From Pseudochelatococcus contaminans (GTDB taxonomy: Bacteria; Pseudomonadota; Alphaproteobacteria; Rhizobiales; Beijerinckiaceae): a stretch of 64,000 bases of DNA. A model generated the notes under the pieces. That model worked only from the letters and a program-made list of their open reading frames with translations, was not told the DNA's origin and made no database searches. The translations under genes and the position numbers were made by a program. Positions 26,714-36,417 of the stretch are shown piece by piece; the first letter of the stretch is position 1; each line of letters starts with the position of its first letter. The stretch is taken from contig NZ_JACICC010000007.1 in NCBI RefSeq assembly GCF_014195635.1, positions 62,001-126,000 on the forward strand, in the 5' to 3' direction.

Positions 26714-28957
26714 ATGATTCAATTCTATTATGCCCATTCGGGTCAGAGGGCAGATAAAAGTGACTGGCAAAGTCTGAAGGACCATTCATTGGCTGTCGCT
26801 GACCTTGCCGCCCAACTGGCCAGACCCTTGGGGCTTGAGAACGCAGCCCGTTTGGCTGGCCTGCTGCACGATCTGGGCAAGTATACTTCCGCCTTCCAGC
26901 GGCGCCTTGAAGGCGAGGCGGAAAGGGTCGACCACTCGACGGCCGGAGCGCAGGCTGTCTTATCGCTTGTGTCCGGGCGGGAGCGAAGCATGGCAGAATT
27001 GGTCGCATACGCCATTGCCGGTCATCATGCGGGGCTGCCAGACCGGCGGGGTGACGCATATGGCACGTTGAACGATCGTCTCGAAAAAAACATGGCTCTC
27101 GTTGATGCGGTCTGGGAAGAGGAACTGGCTGCCAATCCTGTGGAGCTCGTTCCGGCGTTTTTCTCACGCGTCCGCAACCCGCATGCGGCGTTCCAGATTT
27201 CGGTCATGGGACGGATGATCTTTTCCTGCCTCGTCGATGCCGATTTCAAGGATACCGAAGCGTTTTACACGGTGCTGGAGGGCCGGCAGGTTGAACGCGA
27301 TTGGGAGGATCTTCAAGCCCTGCTGCCCGATTTTCGTGATGCGTTCAACGTGTTCATGCAGGGCAAGAAACGTGATACGCCGCTCAATCAGTTGCGTGGC
27401 GATATTCTTGAGCATGTGCGCGGCCGGGCTGTCGAAGGGCCAGGGCTTTTCACTCTGACGGTGCCGACAGGTGGCGGCAAAACGCTGGCGTCACTTGCTT
27501 TCGCGCTCGACCATGCGCGGATCCATGGTCATACGCGTATTATCTACGCCATTCCCTTCACCTCGATCATCGACCAGACGGCGGCGATTTTTCGCGCCAT
27601 TCTCGGCGCCGAGCATGTGCTGGAACATCATTCAGCCATTGACGAGGAAAGGTTTGCTATCGGCAGGCTGCCGCAGCAGCGGGACAAGCTAAAGCTCGCC
27701 ATGGAGGACTGGGCCGCGCCGGTGGTGGTGACGACCAATGTCCAATTGTTCGAGAGCCTGTTCGCGGCGCGCCCGTCGCGAGCGCGGAAACTGCACAACA
27801 TTGCCAACAGCGTCATCATCCTCGACGAGGCGCAGACGATTCCGCGCCATCTGCTCAAGCCCTGCATGCGGATGCTGAACGAACTGGCGCTGAATTACGG
27901 CTGTACCATCGTGCTTTGTACCGCAACGCAGCCTGCTCTCGATGGCCGCAGTCTTTCTGGGGGTCTGCCACTGGAGGGCAGGGAACTCGCGCCCGATCCC
28001 GAAGGGCTGGCGGGCAAACTCCGCCGGGCGCGTATCCGGCACGCAGGCGATATGGATAACGACGCCCTTGTTCGGGCTCTCCGGGACGAGCCGCAGGCGC
28101 TCGTCATCGTCAACAGCCGCAGGCACGCGCTGGAACTCTACAGGCAAGCCGGGTCAGCGGGGATCGCCGGGCTGATGCATCTGACAACGCGCCAGTGCGC
28201 CGCTCACCGCCGCCGCATTCTGGATGATGTGCGGGAGCGATTGAAGAGTGCAGAGCCGATAAGGGTCATTGCGACGAGCCTGATCGAGGCCGGTGTCGAT
28301 GTTGATTTCCCCAGGGTATGGCGTGCCGAAGCGGGCCTCGACCAGATCGTTCAGGCAGCGGGGCGTTGCAACCGGGAGGGCAGGCGCCCGGCGGCGGAAA
28401 GTATCGTCACGGTGTTCCGTGCGCCCGATTATCCCCCGCCGGCGGAGATCGCAGGGCTGATCGGCGATATGCAGCGTATTCTGCCACAACATCCGGAGTT
28501 GCTTTCTCTCGATGCCATGCAAGCTTATTTCAGAGAAGTTTACTGGCGGATGGGGGAAGACGGGCTGGATGAAAAGAAAATCTGTGAGCGTTTCAGAATC
28601 GCGCGCAGCGGAACGGATTTTGCCTATCGTTCGGCAGCAGCGGATTTCCGTATGATCGAAAGCGGCATGGAGCCAGTCATCGTGCCGCTGGATGAAAAAG
28701 CGCGCGAGGCTGTCGCCCGGCTCGGTGTGGAGAAGATTTCCTCCGGCGCCATCGCGCGTCAGTTGCAGGGCTATGTCGTGCAGGTGCCGCCGAAGGCACG
28801 CGCATTGCTGATTGCCAACGGGCAGGCCGGTTTCGTCAATCCGGAGTTACGCGGGGATCAGTTCGCGGTGCTGCGCAATATGAGCCTTTACGAGGAAGAC
28901 GTGGGCCTGATCTGGGAGGACGCCGATTATCTGGCGGTGGAGGATCTGATCGTTTGA
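26714..28957 (+). CDS. cas3: Cas3 nuclease-helicase, type I-C
   Basis: 747 residues. The N-terminal HD nuclease has LKDHS and LAGLLHDLGKYTSAF (metal ligands near residues 24 and 52-53) and IAGHHAGL. The superfamily 2 helicase has TVPTGGGKTLASL (Walker A), VIILDEAQTIPRH (motif II), VLCTATQPAL (motif III) and VIATSLIEAGVDVDFPRVWR plus QAAGRCNREG (motifs V and VI). All are intact. Cas3 is recruited by target-bound Cascade and degrades DNA. It is the first gene of the I-C operon; a GIY-YIG gene separates it from cas5. Confidence 0.93.
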   Translation: MIQFYYAHSGQRADKSDWQSLKDHSLAVADLAAQLARPLGLENAARLAGLLHDLGKYTSAFQRRLEGEAERVDHSTAGAQAVLSLVSGRERSMAELVAYAIAGHHAGLPDRRGDAYGTLNDRLEKNMALVDAVWEEELAANPVELVPAFFSRVRNPHAAFQISVMGRMIFSCLVDADFKDTEAFYTVLEGRQVERDWEDLQALLPDFRDAFNVFMQGKKRDTPLNQLRGDILEHVRGRAVEGPGLFTLTVPTGGGKTLASLAFALDHARIHGHTRIIYAIPFTSIIDQTAAIFRAILGAEHVLEHHSAIDEERFAIGRLPQQRDKLKLAMEDWAAPVVVTTNVQLFESLFAARPSRARKLHNIANSVIILDEAQTIPRHLLKPCMRMLNELALNYGCTIVLCTATQPALDGRSLSGGLPLEGRELAPDPEGLAGKLRRARIRHAGDMDNDALVRALRDEPQALVIVNSRRHALELYRQAGSAGIAGLMHLTTRQCAAHRRRILDDVRERLKSAEPIRVIATSLIEAGVDVDFPRVWRAEAGLDQIVQAAGRCNREGRRPAAESIVTVFRAPDYPPPAEIAGLIGDMQRILPQHPELLSLDAMQAYFREVYWRMGEDGLDEKKICERFRIARSGTDFAYRSAAADFRMIESGMEPVIVPLDEKAREAVARLGVEKISSGAIARQLQGYVVQVPPKARALLIANGQAGFVNPELRGDQFAVLRNMSLYEEDVGLIWEDADYLAVEDLIV

Positions 28958-29306
<349 letters not shown>

Positions 29307-29320
29307 CGGGGGAGGGGGTA

Positions 29321-29989
29321 TTGGCATATGGCATCAGGCTTGCAGTATCAGGCGATCACGCTTGCTTTACCAGGCCAGAACTTAAAGTAGAGCGCGTCAG
29401 TTATGATCTTATAACTCCTTCCGCTGCCAGAGGAATTCTGGAGGCGGTTCACTGGAGGCCGTCAATAAGATGGGTCATTGACGCGATTCACATTCTCAGG
29501 CCCATCAAGTTTCAATCCATTCGCCGTAATGAAGTCGGGCATAAGGCGCCGGCGGGCAAGGTCAGGTCGGCCATGAATCGTGGCAGCCTCGATGGCCTGC
29601 AACTGCTGGTTGATGAAGATCGCCAGCAGCGGGCGTCAACCGTGCTGGTCGATGTTGCCTATGTCATTGAGGCGCATTTCGTGCTGACCGACAAGGCCGG
29701 GCCGGATGATACGGAAGGCAAACATCTCGATATCTTCAATCGGCGTGCGACGCGGGGGCAGTGCTTCAATCAGCCATGTCTCGGCACCCGTGAGTTCGCA
29801 GCCCGTTTTTCCCTGCTGCCTGCCGGCGACCCCTTGCCGAAGGCGATTGATGAAACCCGTGATCTCGGTCTCATGTTGTGGGACATTGATCATGAGGCGC
29901 CGGGCCGTCCATCGCTGTTCTTCCGGGCGAAGCTGGAAAACGGCATCGTCAGGGTGCCTGCACCCGGCTCGCCGGAGATTTTACGATGA
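29321..29989 (+). CDS. cas5: Cas5c (Cas5d) crRNA-processing subunit
   Basis: 222 residues. The start is TTG at 29321, because GGAGG lies five bases before it and the alternatives are out of frame. GIRLAVSGDHACFTRPELKVERVSYDLITPSAARGILEAVHW is the RAMP/Cas5 N-terminus; the rest (RNEVGHKAP, HFVLTDKA, IFNRRATRGQCFNQPCLGTREF) is characteristic of Cas5c. In type I-C, Cas5c replaces Cas6 and cleaves pre-crRNA, then caps the 5' handle in Cascade. It overlaps cas8c by four bases. Confidence 0.92.
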   Translation: MAYGIRLAVSGDHACFTRPELKVERVSYDLITPSAARGILEAVHWRPSIRWVIDAIHILRPIKFQSIRRNEVGHKAPAGKVRSAMNRGSLDGLQLLVDEDRQQRASTVLVDVAYVIEAHFVLTDKAGPDDTEGKHLDIFNRRATRGQCFNQPCLGTREFAARFSLLPAGDPLPKAIDETRDLGLMLWDIDHEAPGRPSLFFRAKLENGIVRVPAPGSPEILR

Positions 29990-31770
29990 GCGTCCTGACC
30001 TCTCTTGTCAAAGCTTATGACAGGCTGCCGGATGCGCCGCCCTACGGATTTTCGGCGGAAAAGATCGGCTTTCTGGTTTCTCTCAACAGCGATGGGTCAG
30101 TCGCCCATGTCATCGACCTTCGGGCTGGATCGGGCAGGAAGAGGCAGCCGCGTCAGCTTCTCGTGCCGCAACCCGTGAAGCGCACGGCCGGCATCGCGCC
30201 GAATTTCCTGTGGGACAAGACCTCCTACGTTCTGGGCATAACGGCCAGCGAAGGAAAGCGCACCGCCGACGAACACGCTGCTTTCGTCGCCAGACACCTT
30301 GAGGCGCTTGAAGGGACGGAAGATGAGGGCTTGAAGGCGTTCCGGCTTTTTCTGCAATCCTGGAATCCGGAACAGTTCAGCCTGCCACTCTGGCCGGAAG
30401 AGATGAAGGACCAGAATGTCGTCTTCGCGCTGGAAAGCGAGCGTCGGCGGGACATCCGCATTCACGACCGTCCGGCAGCGTGCGACCTCTGGCGGTCTTT
30501 GTCGGGAGCGAACGTCCGGGAAGCGAAAATCTGTCTCGTGAGCGGCAGTCCGGGGCCGGTGGCGCGGCTGCATCCATCCATCAAGGGCGTCTGGGGGGCA
30601 CAGTCGTCCGGGGCGGCGCTCGTCTCCTTCAACCTTGACGCTTTTACCTCCTACGGGCACGAGCAAGGCGACAATGCCCCCGTGTCAGAGGCATCAGCCT
30701 TCGCCTATACGACGGTGCTCAATCGCTTTCTGGCGCGTGACAGCCGGCATCGGGTGCAGATCGGCGATGCTTCGACAGTCTTCTGGGCGACATCACCGGA
30801 TGACGGCGAGGCGGCAGAGGCGGCGGCGGAGGAAGCGGAAAGCCTGTTCGCGCAATTCGTCAGCGCAGCCGACGATGCGGCTGTCCACACGGACACCATC
30901 GGCGATCACCTCAAGCGTATCCGCAACGGCGAACCGCTCGAAAACATCGAGCCAAAGTTGGCCAAGGGGGTGCGCTTCAATGTACTGGGCCTTGCCCCGA
31001 ATGCCGCGCGCCTGTCCGTCCGTTTCCATTATGAGGACGATTTCGGCATGCTGACGAAGCACTATCAGCGATACCTTGCCGACATGCGCATCGTACCGCC
31101 CCCGCGTGAGCCCTACGCGGGCCTTTGGCGCTATCTGTCGGAACTCGCCGTGCAGCGCAAGCGCGAGAACGTGCCGCCCAATCTGGCAGGCGAGTGGATG
31201 CGCGCCATTCTGACGGGTGCGCCTTATCCGTTGACCCTTCTGTCCACCACGCTCATGCGCATCCGCGCCGACGGTGACATCAGTGCTTATCGCGTCAGCA
31301 TGCTGAAAGCGGTTCTGGTGCGCAACTTCCCCAAGAAAGAGAAGGAGGCGCCAGTGGCGCTCGACCCGACAAACCAAAATCGAGGTTATCTGCTGGGACG
31401 GCTTTTCGCCACCTACGAGCAGATCCAGCGGGCGGCGCTTGGCAAGAACGTCAACGCCACCATCAAGGACAAATTTTACGGCTCGGCCTCTGCCCAGCCG
31501 CGCAAGGTGTTTCCCATTCTGGACAGCGGTTCCGCCAATCACCTGTCGAAGTTGGGCAAGCTGAAGCCGGGATGGCGGGTCAACCTGGAGCGAACGGTCG
31601 GTGACATCATGGGACAAATGAAGCCGGGCAACGACCCGTTTCCCACCTCATTGCCGCCCGAAGACCAAGCCCTGTTCGGCCTTGGTTACTACCACCAGCG
31701 CAATGAATTTTTCAGCAAAACCGGCGACGCCACCGAAACCGCCGCAGAATCCGCAGAGGCCGCGCAATGA
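29986..31770 (+). CDS. cas8c: Cas8c (Csd1) large subunit of type I-C Cascade
   Basis: 594 residues, normal for Csd1. Recognised blocks are SLVKAYDRLPDAPPYGFSAEKIGF near the start, FLWDKTSYVLGI, CLVSGSPGPVARLHPSIKGVWGAQSSGAALVSFN with AFTSYGHEQGDNAPVSE, and the helical C-terminus. Cas8c recognises the PAM and anchors the complex. ATG overlaps the cas5 stop (ATGA) and its own stop overlaps cas7, so the three Cascade genes are coupled. The C-terminal 138 codons can also be made separately as Cas11c. Confidence 0.93.
   Translation: MSVLTSLVKAYDRLPDAPPYGFSAEKIGFLVSLNSDGSVAHVIDLRAGSGRKRQPRQLLVPQPVKRTAGIAPNFLWDKTSYVLGITASEGKRTADEHAAFVARHLEALEGTEDEGLKAFRLFLQSWNPEQFSLPLWPEEMKDQNVVFALESERRRDIRIHDRPAACDLWRSLSGANVREAKICLVSGSPGPVARLHPSIKGVWGAQSSGAALVSFNLDAFTSYGHEQGDNAPVSEASAFAYTTVLNRFLARDSRHRVQIGDASTVFWATSPDDGEAAEAAAEEAESLFAQFVSAADDAAVHTDTIGDHLKRIRNGEPLENIEPKLAKGVRFNVLGLAPNAARLSVRFHYEDDFGMLTKHYQRYLADMRIVPPPREPYAGLWRYLSELAVQRKRENVPPNLAGEWMRAILTGAPYPLTLLSTTLMRIRADGDISAYRVSMLKAVLVRNFPKKEKEAPVALDPTNQNRGYLLGRLFATYEQIQRAALGKNVNATIKDKFYGSASAQPRKVFPILDSGSANHLSKLGKLKPGWRVNLERTVGDIMGQMKPGNDPFPTSLPPEDQALFGLGYYHQRNEFFSKTGDATETAAESAEAAQ
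31354..31770 (+). CDS. cas11c: Cas11c small subunit from an internal start in cas8c
   Basis: An in-frame GTG at 31354 lies five bases after AAGGAGG (31342-31348), an unusually strong ribosome site inside a gene. Translation from there gives a 138-residue helical protein (VALDPTNQNRGYLLGRLFATYEQIQRA to the shared stop). Type I-C systems are known to make Cas11c from an internal start in cas8c, and the size and position agree. Cas11c lines the belly of Cascade and is needed for stable DNA binding. Confidence 0.7.
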   Translation: MALDPTNQNRGYLLGRLFATYEQIQRAALGKNVNATIKDKFYGSASAQPRKVFPILDSGSANHLSKLGKLKPGWRVNLERTVGDIMGQMKPGNDPFPTSLPPEDQALFGLGYYHQRNEFFSKTGDATETAAESAEAAQ

Positions 31771-32720
31771 CCGTTATCGCCAACCGCTATGATTTCGCGC
31801 TCATCTTCGATGTCGTCAATGGCAACCCGAACGGCGATCCGGACGCCGGCAATCTGCCCCGCATCGATCCCGAAACCAGCAAGGGACTGGTCACGGATGT
31901 CAGCCTGAAACGCAAGATCCGCAACTACGTCGAACTGGCGAAGACCGGGGAGGACGGTTTCCATATCTATGTCGAGGAAGGCTCCATCCTCAACGACAAA
32001 CACCGGCAAGCCTACCGGGCATTGCGGCCCGGTGATGCGAAGGTGGACAAGGACGCGAAGCTCAATCCAAAGGACGATGCGGAAGCGAAAAAGCTGCGCG
32101 ATTTCATGTGCCTGAATTTTTTCGACGTGCGCACGTTCGGCGCAGTGATGTCCACCGGCGTCAACTGCGGGCAGGTGAAGGGGCCGGTGCAGATGACCTT
32201 CGCCCGCTCCGTGGAGCCGATCATGCCGCTGGAAATCTCTATCACCCGCATGGCCGCCACCACCCCGGCCGAACAGAAGCAGCGAGTGGAGGGCAGCGAG
32301 GAAGGCCCGGAGCGCGTCGACAACCGCACCATGGGCCGCAAATATGTCGTGCCTTACGGCCTGTATGTGGCGCATGGTTTCATCTCGGCCAAGTTCGCGG
32401 AACGCACCGGCTTTTCCGAGGCCGATCTCGATCTGCTGTTCGAGGCGCTTGCCAATATGTTCGAGCATGACCGCTCGGCCGCGCGCGGTGAAATGGCGAC
32501 GCGCCGGCTCATCGTGTTCAAGCACGCCAATGCGCTCGGCAATGCGCCCGCGCACGCCTTGTTCGACCGTATCGAGATCGGCCGCAACGTGGATGGTGCG
32601 TTCAAGGCGATCGACAAGAAGCTGGACAACCAGCCGCCCGCCCGTGCGTTTTCCGACTATGTCGTCCGCATTGATCGCGATAATCTGCCGGCCGGAGTTG
32701 AAATCATCGAGAAACTGTGA
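31767..32720 (+). CDS. cas7: Cas7c (Csd2) backbone subunit
   Basis: 317 residues. RYDFALIFDVVNGNPNGDPDAGNLPRIDPETSKGLVTDVSLKRKIRNYV is the Csd2 signature, followed by FDVRTFGAVM, GQVKGPVQMTFARSVEPI and the C-terminal EIIEKL. Cas7c polymerises along the crRNA spacer. ATG overlaps the cas8c stop and its own stop (GTGA) overlaps the cas4 remnant. Confidence 0.94.
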   Translation: MTVIANRYDFALIFDVVNGNPNGDPDAGNLPRIDPETSKGLVTDVSLKRKIRNYVELAKTGEDGFHIYVEEGSILNDKHRQAYRALRPGDAKVDKDAKLNPKDDAEAKKLRDFMCLNFFDVRTFGAVMSTGVNCGQVKGPVQMTFARSVEPIMPLEISITRMAATTPAEQKQRVEGSEEGPERVDNRTMGRKYVVPYGLYVAHGFISAKFAERTGFSEADLDLLFEALANMFEHDRSAARGEMATRRLIVFKHANALGNAPAHALFDRIEIGRNVDGAFKAIDKKLDNQPPARAFSDYVVRIDRDNLPAGVEIIEKL

Positions 32721-33167
32721 CTGCGGCCGTGCCCGTGGCGGCGCATGATGCGGGTGAGGGCGAGCCCATTCCGCTTTCCGCCCTCCAGCATGCGGTTTAT
32801 TGTCTGCGGCAGGCGGCGCTCATTCATCTGGAGAGGCTGTGGGCCGACAACCGCTTCACGGCGGAGGGCGACATTCTGCACGCCGTGGCGGACAAGGGCG
32901 GCTCCCGCAAGCGAAGCAGGAGGGGACGCGCGTCTGCGCGCCGTGGCCAAGGCCTGTCGGGACTATGGACAGCGTGTACAATACTCTGTCTTCGAAATAG
33001 AGGTTGATCCTGCTCAATGGACAAAACTGAAAGCACGGCTTGAGAGCGTCATCAAACCGGAACTCGACAGTCTGCGCTACTATTATCTAGGTTCCAACTG
33101 GCGGCGAAAGGTGGAACACATCGGCGCAAAACCCGCGACCGACCTCGGCGGAACCCTGATTGTCTGA
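32717..33167 (+). pseudogene. cas4 N-terminus joined to cas2 C-terminus; cas1 deleted
   Basis: From GTG 32717 the frame reads [45 protein letters not shown], the first quarter of Cas4. From about 32910 another frame reads [34 protein letters not shown] and on to [16 protein letters not shown], which is Cas2 lacking its first dozen residues. So a deletion with ends in CGCAAGCGA and AGCGAAGCA removed the rest of cas4 (its nuclease and Fe-S ligand region), all of cas1 and the cas2 start, and left the join out of frame. No spacer-acquisition machinery remains in the window. Confidence 0.88.
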
Positions 33168-33362
33168 ATAGGGGAACGGGCGCAGTGCGAACCCTAAGGG
33201 TGCCGCATAATGCCGGGATGTTCGCGCAGCATGCAACATATTGAAATTCTGTCTATTTTCAGATTCGGTATCGGCAATCCTTCATTGGACGCCAACAATA
33301 ATGACAGGATCGCGCCACGGGCGACTGTTTCTTTGCGCAAACAATCTGCTAATGCATATGCC
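33168..33362 (+). promoter_or_regulatory. CRISPR leader
   Basis: A 195-base non-coding segment between the cas2 stop and the first repeat, on the side where new spacers enter in type I-C. GTGCGAACCCTAAGGGTG near 33185 resembles the start of I-C leaders, and an AT-rich part near 33230-33260 could hold the array promoter. Confidence 0.6.
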
Positions 33363-33663
<301 letters not shown>

Positions 33664-33850
33664 AGAAACCACAATCGCTGGCGGAATGTATGACGACGAG
33701 GGGGGCTCCCCTGCGCTCGTATTCGGCGATAAACTTCCCGCCGATGCTCACGAGCATAACGGCGTCTGTTTCGCTAATGATACCGCAAGGATTCTGGCAC
33801 TGCTGGCCGGCGCTTCGGCGTCGACCGGCGAGTGTTTGCCGGGAATGGAA

Positions 33851-34624
33851 TTATTCCATCACGAGGCCGCCATCGACGTGCAGCGTCTGGCCGGTCACAA
33901 AACCACTCCATTCGCTGGCGAGGAACAGCACCGCGCCGGCGACATCGTTCGGGGTTGCCAGACGGCGCAGAGGTGTCTGGGCGATCAGGGTTTCACGCAC
34001 GTCTTCCTTCGTTGCCGCACTCGAGTCTGTGGGATGCACGAGGCCGGGGGCGACGCAGTTCACCCGGATGCCCTGCGGGCCAAGTTCCCCCGCAAGATTG
34101 CGGCTGAACCCGATCAGCGCCGCCTTCGCCGTGGTATAGTCGTGGTACGGAATACTTGGCTGCGCAACCAGATCACTTACGATATTGACGATGCTCGCGC
34201 CTTGCCCCCGGTCGAGCAGCGGCAGCATCGCCCGGCACACGGCATAAGCCGCGCCGACCGCGCCGTCGAACTGCGCACGGTAAGCGCCCCATGAAATTTC
34301 GGGAAAACGCTGACGCTGTTCGGGATCGAAACGGTAGGGCGCGAAGGCATTGTTCACCACCACGTCCAGCCGCCCGATATCCTGCCCGATCCTCTCCGCC
34401 ATCGCAGCAACGGCTTGCGAGTCGGTCACGTCGGCAGCGATAGCGATTGCCTCGCCACCGGCCTTCCGGCAGGCGTCCACAACGGACAGTGCGGCTGCTT
34501 CACTCGTCCTGTAATTGACGATGATCAGCCCGCCCTCAGCCGCGAAAGCCTTCGCAATCGCCGCGCCGATCCCACGGCTCGCCCCGGTGACGAGGATGAC
34601 CTTGTCGCGGAACTTCAACTTCAT
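33851..34624 (-). CDS. Short-chain dehydrogenase/reductase, last gene of the TPP-riboswitch operon
   Basis: 257 residues of classical SDR. The cofactor motif is VTGASRGIGAAIAKAF (TGxxxGxG), VVNNAF is the NNAG-type motif, SD is at the catalytic serine strand (VNIVSDL), and YTTAK is the YxxxK pair. The C-terminus (TLHVDGG) is that of 3-oxoacyl-ACP-reductase-like enzymes. RT after NY in the second strand suggests NADPH use. ATG overlaps the binding-protein stop by four bases. It could carry out the aldehyde-to-alcohol step after LuxC. Confidence 0.88.
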   Translation of the reverse strand: MKLKFRDKVILVTGASRGIGAAIAKAFAAEGGLIIVNYRTSEAAALSVVDACRKAGGEAIAIAADVTDSQAVAAMAERIGQDIGRLDVVVNNAFAPYRFDPEQRQRFPEISWGAYRAQFDGAVGAAYAVCRAMLPLLDRGQGASIVNIVSDLVAQPSIPYHDYTTAKAALIGFSRNLAGELGPQGIRVNCVAPGLVHPTDSSAATKEDVRETLIAQTPLRRLATPNDVAGAVLFLASEWSGFVTGQTLHVDGGLVME

Positions 34625-35631
34625 TGCGCGCCATCTTTGGCAGGGATCAGGTCGGTTTTGACGATATCGTTCATGTCGAGGCTGCGCCCCATCAGCCCAA
34701 GCTCGTGGAAGGTGTCGGCACCCTTTTGGATGACATCCGGATCGAACGCACCCAGCCCCTCGCTGTCCGTCGTCGGCGAGACGCTGGCGAGATTGCGCAG
34801 TTTGATGATGTCGAGATTCACCGCCTCATCCCGGCCGTTGATCGCACGCGTCACGGCAAGGCGGGCCGCTTCCTCCGGAGACGCGATCATCCATGCCGCC
34901 GAGTCGCGGTATGCCGCAAGGAAACGGCGGAGCAACGGCTTTTTGGCCTCGTAAACCTCACGCGTGACGACGAAAATATCGCTCGGCAGGTTAAGGTGAT
35001 CGCGCACCTCGATAACGTCGACGTCCGCCAGCCCTCTTTCGCGCGCGACGAGAAGCCCCGTATCCGTCGCGGCTGTCGCATCCACCTGGCCCTGAATCAG
35101 CGGGGCGAAGTTAAGCAGGCCGGTGACTTCGATGGTAACGTCATCCTCGCTCAGCCCGACCTGATGCAGCAGCACCTGCAAATTCTGCCGGGTACCGCTG
35201 GAAAGGCTGTAAACGCCGATCCGCTTGCCCTTGAGGTCTGCCGCCGTGCGGATGCCGGCGCTCTTGGGCGCAACGACGTTGAAGACATTCTGCGGATAGA
35301 TATTGTAGATCGCCACCAGATCAGCGCCCTTGTCGAGCGCAAGATAGAGCGAGGCGGGATCGGTGAAGGCGATATCGGCCTGCCCGGCGAGCATGTTCTG
35401 GATCGCAGAGCCGCCCCCCGTGCCGGGCACATAATCGAGCGCGATGCCCTGCGCGGCGAAGAAGCCCTTGTCGGGTTCCGCAAGCAGGTTAGTGATCTCG
35501 CTTATCGGCTGGCTCCAGCCGGCGACAGTCACCTTATCGGCCGGTTGCGCCGATGCCGGCGTGGCGGCACCGAACGCCGCAGCCAGCAGAGCACAGCCAA
35601 GGGCGGCCATAACGGGGAATTGACGCAACAT
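34621..35631 (-). CDS. NMT1/SsuA-type ABC substrate-binding protein
   Basis: 336 residues with a signal peptide (cut near ASA-QPADKVTVAGWSQPISEI). EPDKGFFAAQGIALDYVPGTGGGSAIQNMLAGQADIAFTDPAS matches the NMT1/THI5-like fold used by ThiY, SsuA and TauA. In thiamine-regulated operons members bind pyrimidine precursors. The TPP riboswitch upstream makes a thiamine-related ligand likely, but the exact one is unknown. The gene lies between the permease and SDR genes of the operon. Confidence 0.85.
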   Translation of the reverse strand: MLRQFPVMAALGCALLAAAFGAATPASAQPADKVTVAGWSQPISEITNLLAEPDKGFFAAQGIALDYVPGTGGGSAIQNMLAGQADIAFTDPASLYLALDKGADLVAIYNIYPQNVFNVVAPKSAGIRTAADLKGKRIGVYSLSSGTRQNLQVLLHQVGLSEDDVTIEVTGLLNFAPLIQGQVDATAATDTGLLVARERGLADVDVIEVRDHLNLPSDIFVVTREVYEAKKPLLRRFLAAYRDSAAWMIASPEEAARLAVTRAINGRDEAVNLDIIKLRNLASVSPTTDSEGLGAFDPDVIQKGADTFHELGLMGRSLDMNDIVKTDLIPAKDGAQ

Positions 35632-35667
35632 GACGACACTGCCTTTCGCGGTTGAGCCATTGATTGT

Positions 35668-36417
35668 CTAAGCTTGCGGATATCGCCTCAGAACGATCCG
35701 CTGCAGCAGGCACACGGCCTGATAAAGCACGATGCCGAGCGCCGTAATCACCACGAAGAGCGCAAAGATCAGGCTCGTATCCATGATGCTCTGCGCGGCC
35801 ATGATACTGGCGCCGAGGCCAGCGCGCCCGCCGATGAATTCACCCACCACCGCGCCAACCAGCGCCAGAACCGCCGCAATACGCAGGCCCGCCATCATGA
35901 CGGGAAGAGCGCCGGGCAGTTTCAGGCGCAGCAGCGTCTGTGCACGGCTTGCGCCCAGCATGCGGAACAGTTCCTTTTTCGATGGCTCGGTGCTCTCAAG
36001 GCCCGTCAGCGTGTTTTCGAGCAGCGGAAAGAAACAGATCAGCGCCGTGATGACGATGGTTGGCGTCAGGCCAAAGCCGAACCACACGATGAAGAGCGGC
36101 CCCAATGCCAGCTTCGGCACCACCTGACTGGCAAGGATATACGGCCCCAGAAGTTGCCGCAGAAAAGCGCTTTCACTGAGCAGGATGCCACCGGCAATGC
36201 CCACCAGCGCGCCAACGACAAGGCCCAGAACAGCCTCTATCGCAGTGACGCCAAGATGAGGCCACAGCCGCCCGGATACGATTTCGCTCCACAATGTCGC
36301 CAGCACGGATGACGGAGGCGGCAGCACGAGCGCCGGCACAGAACTCACCCGGCAGAAAACTTCCCAGACAGCGAGAAGCGCCGCGAAAAACAGCAGCGAG
36401 GATATCCGCGCCTTCAT
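35668..36417 (-). CDS. ABC transporter permease (ThiX/SsuC-like)
   Basis: 249 residues with six predicted membrane helices. The cytoplasmic loop ELFRMLGASRAQTLLRLKLPGALPVMMAGLRIA is the EAA motif of the BPD_transp_1 family, of the SsuC/TauC/ThiX group. It forms the membrane path for the NMT1-type binding protein downstream and the ATPase upstream. Its start overlaps the ATPase stop by four bases. Confidence 0.88.
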   Translation of the reverse strand: MKARISSLLFFAALLAVWEVFCRVSSVPALVLPPPSSVLATLWSEIVSGRLWPHLGVTAIEAVLGLVVGALVGIAGGILLSESAFLRQLLGPYILASQVVPKLALGPLFIVWFGFGLTPTIVITALICFFPLLENTLTGLESTEPSKKELFRMLGASRAQTLLRLKLPGALPVMMAGLRIAAVLALVGAVVGEFIGGRAGLGASIMAAQSIMDTSLIFALFVVITALGIVLYQAVCLLQRIVLRRYPQA

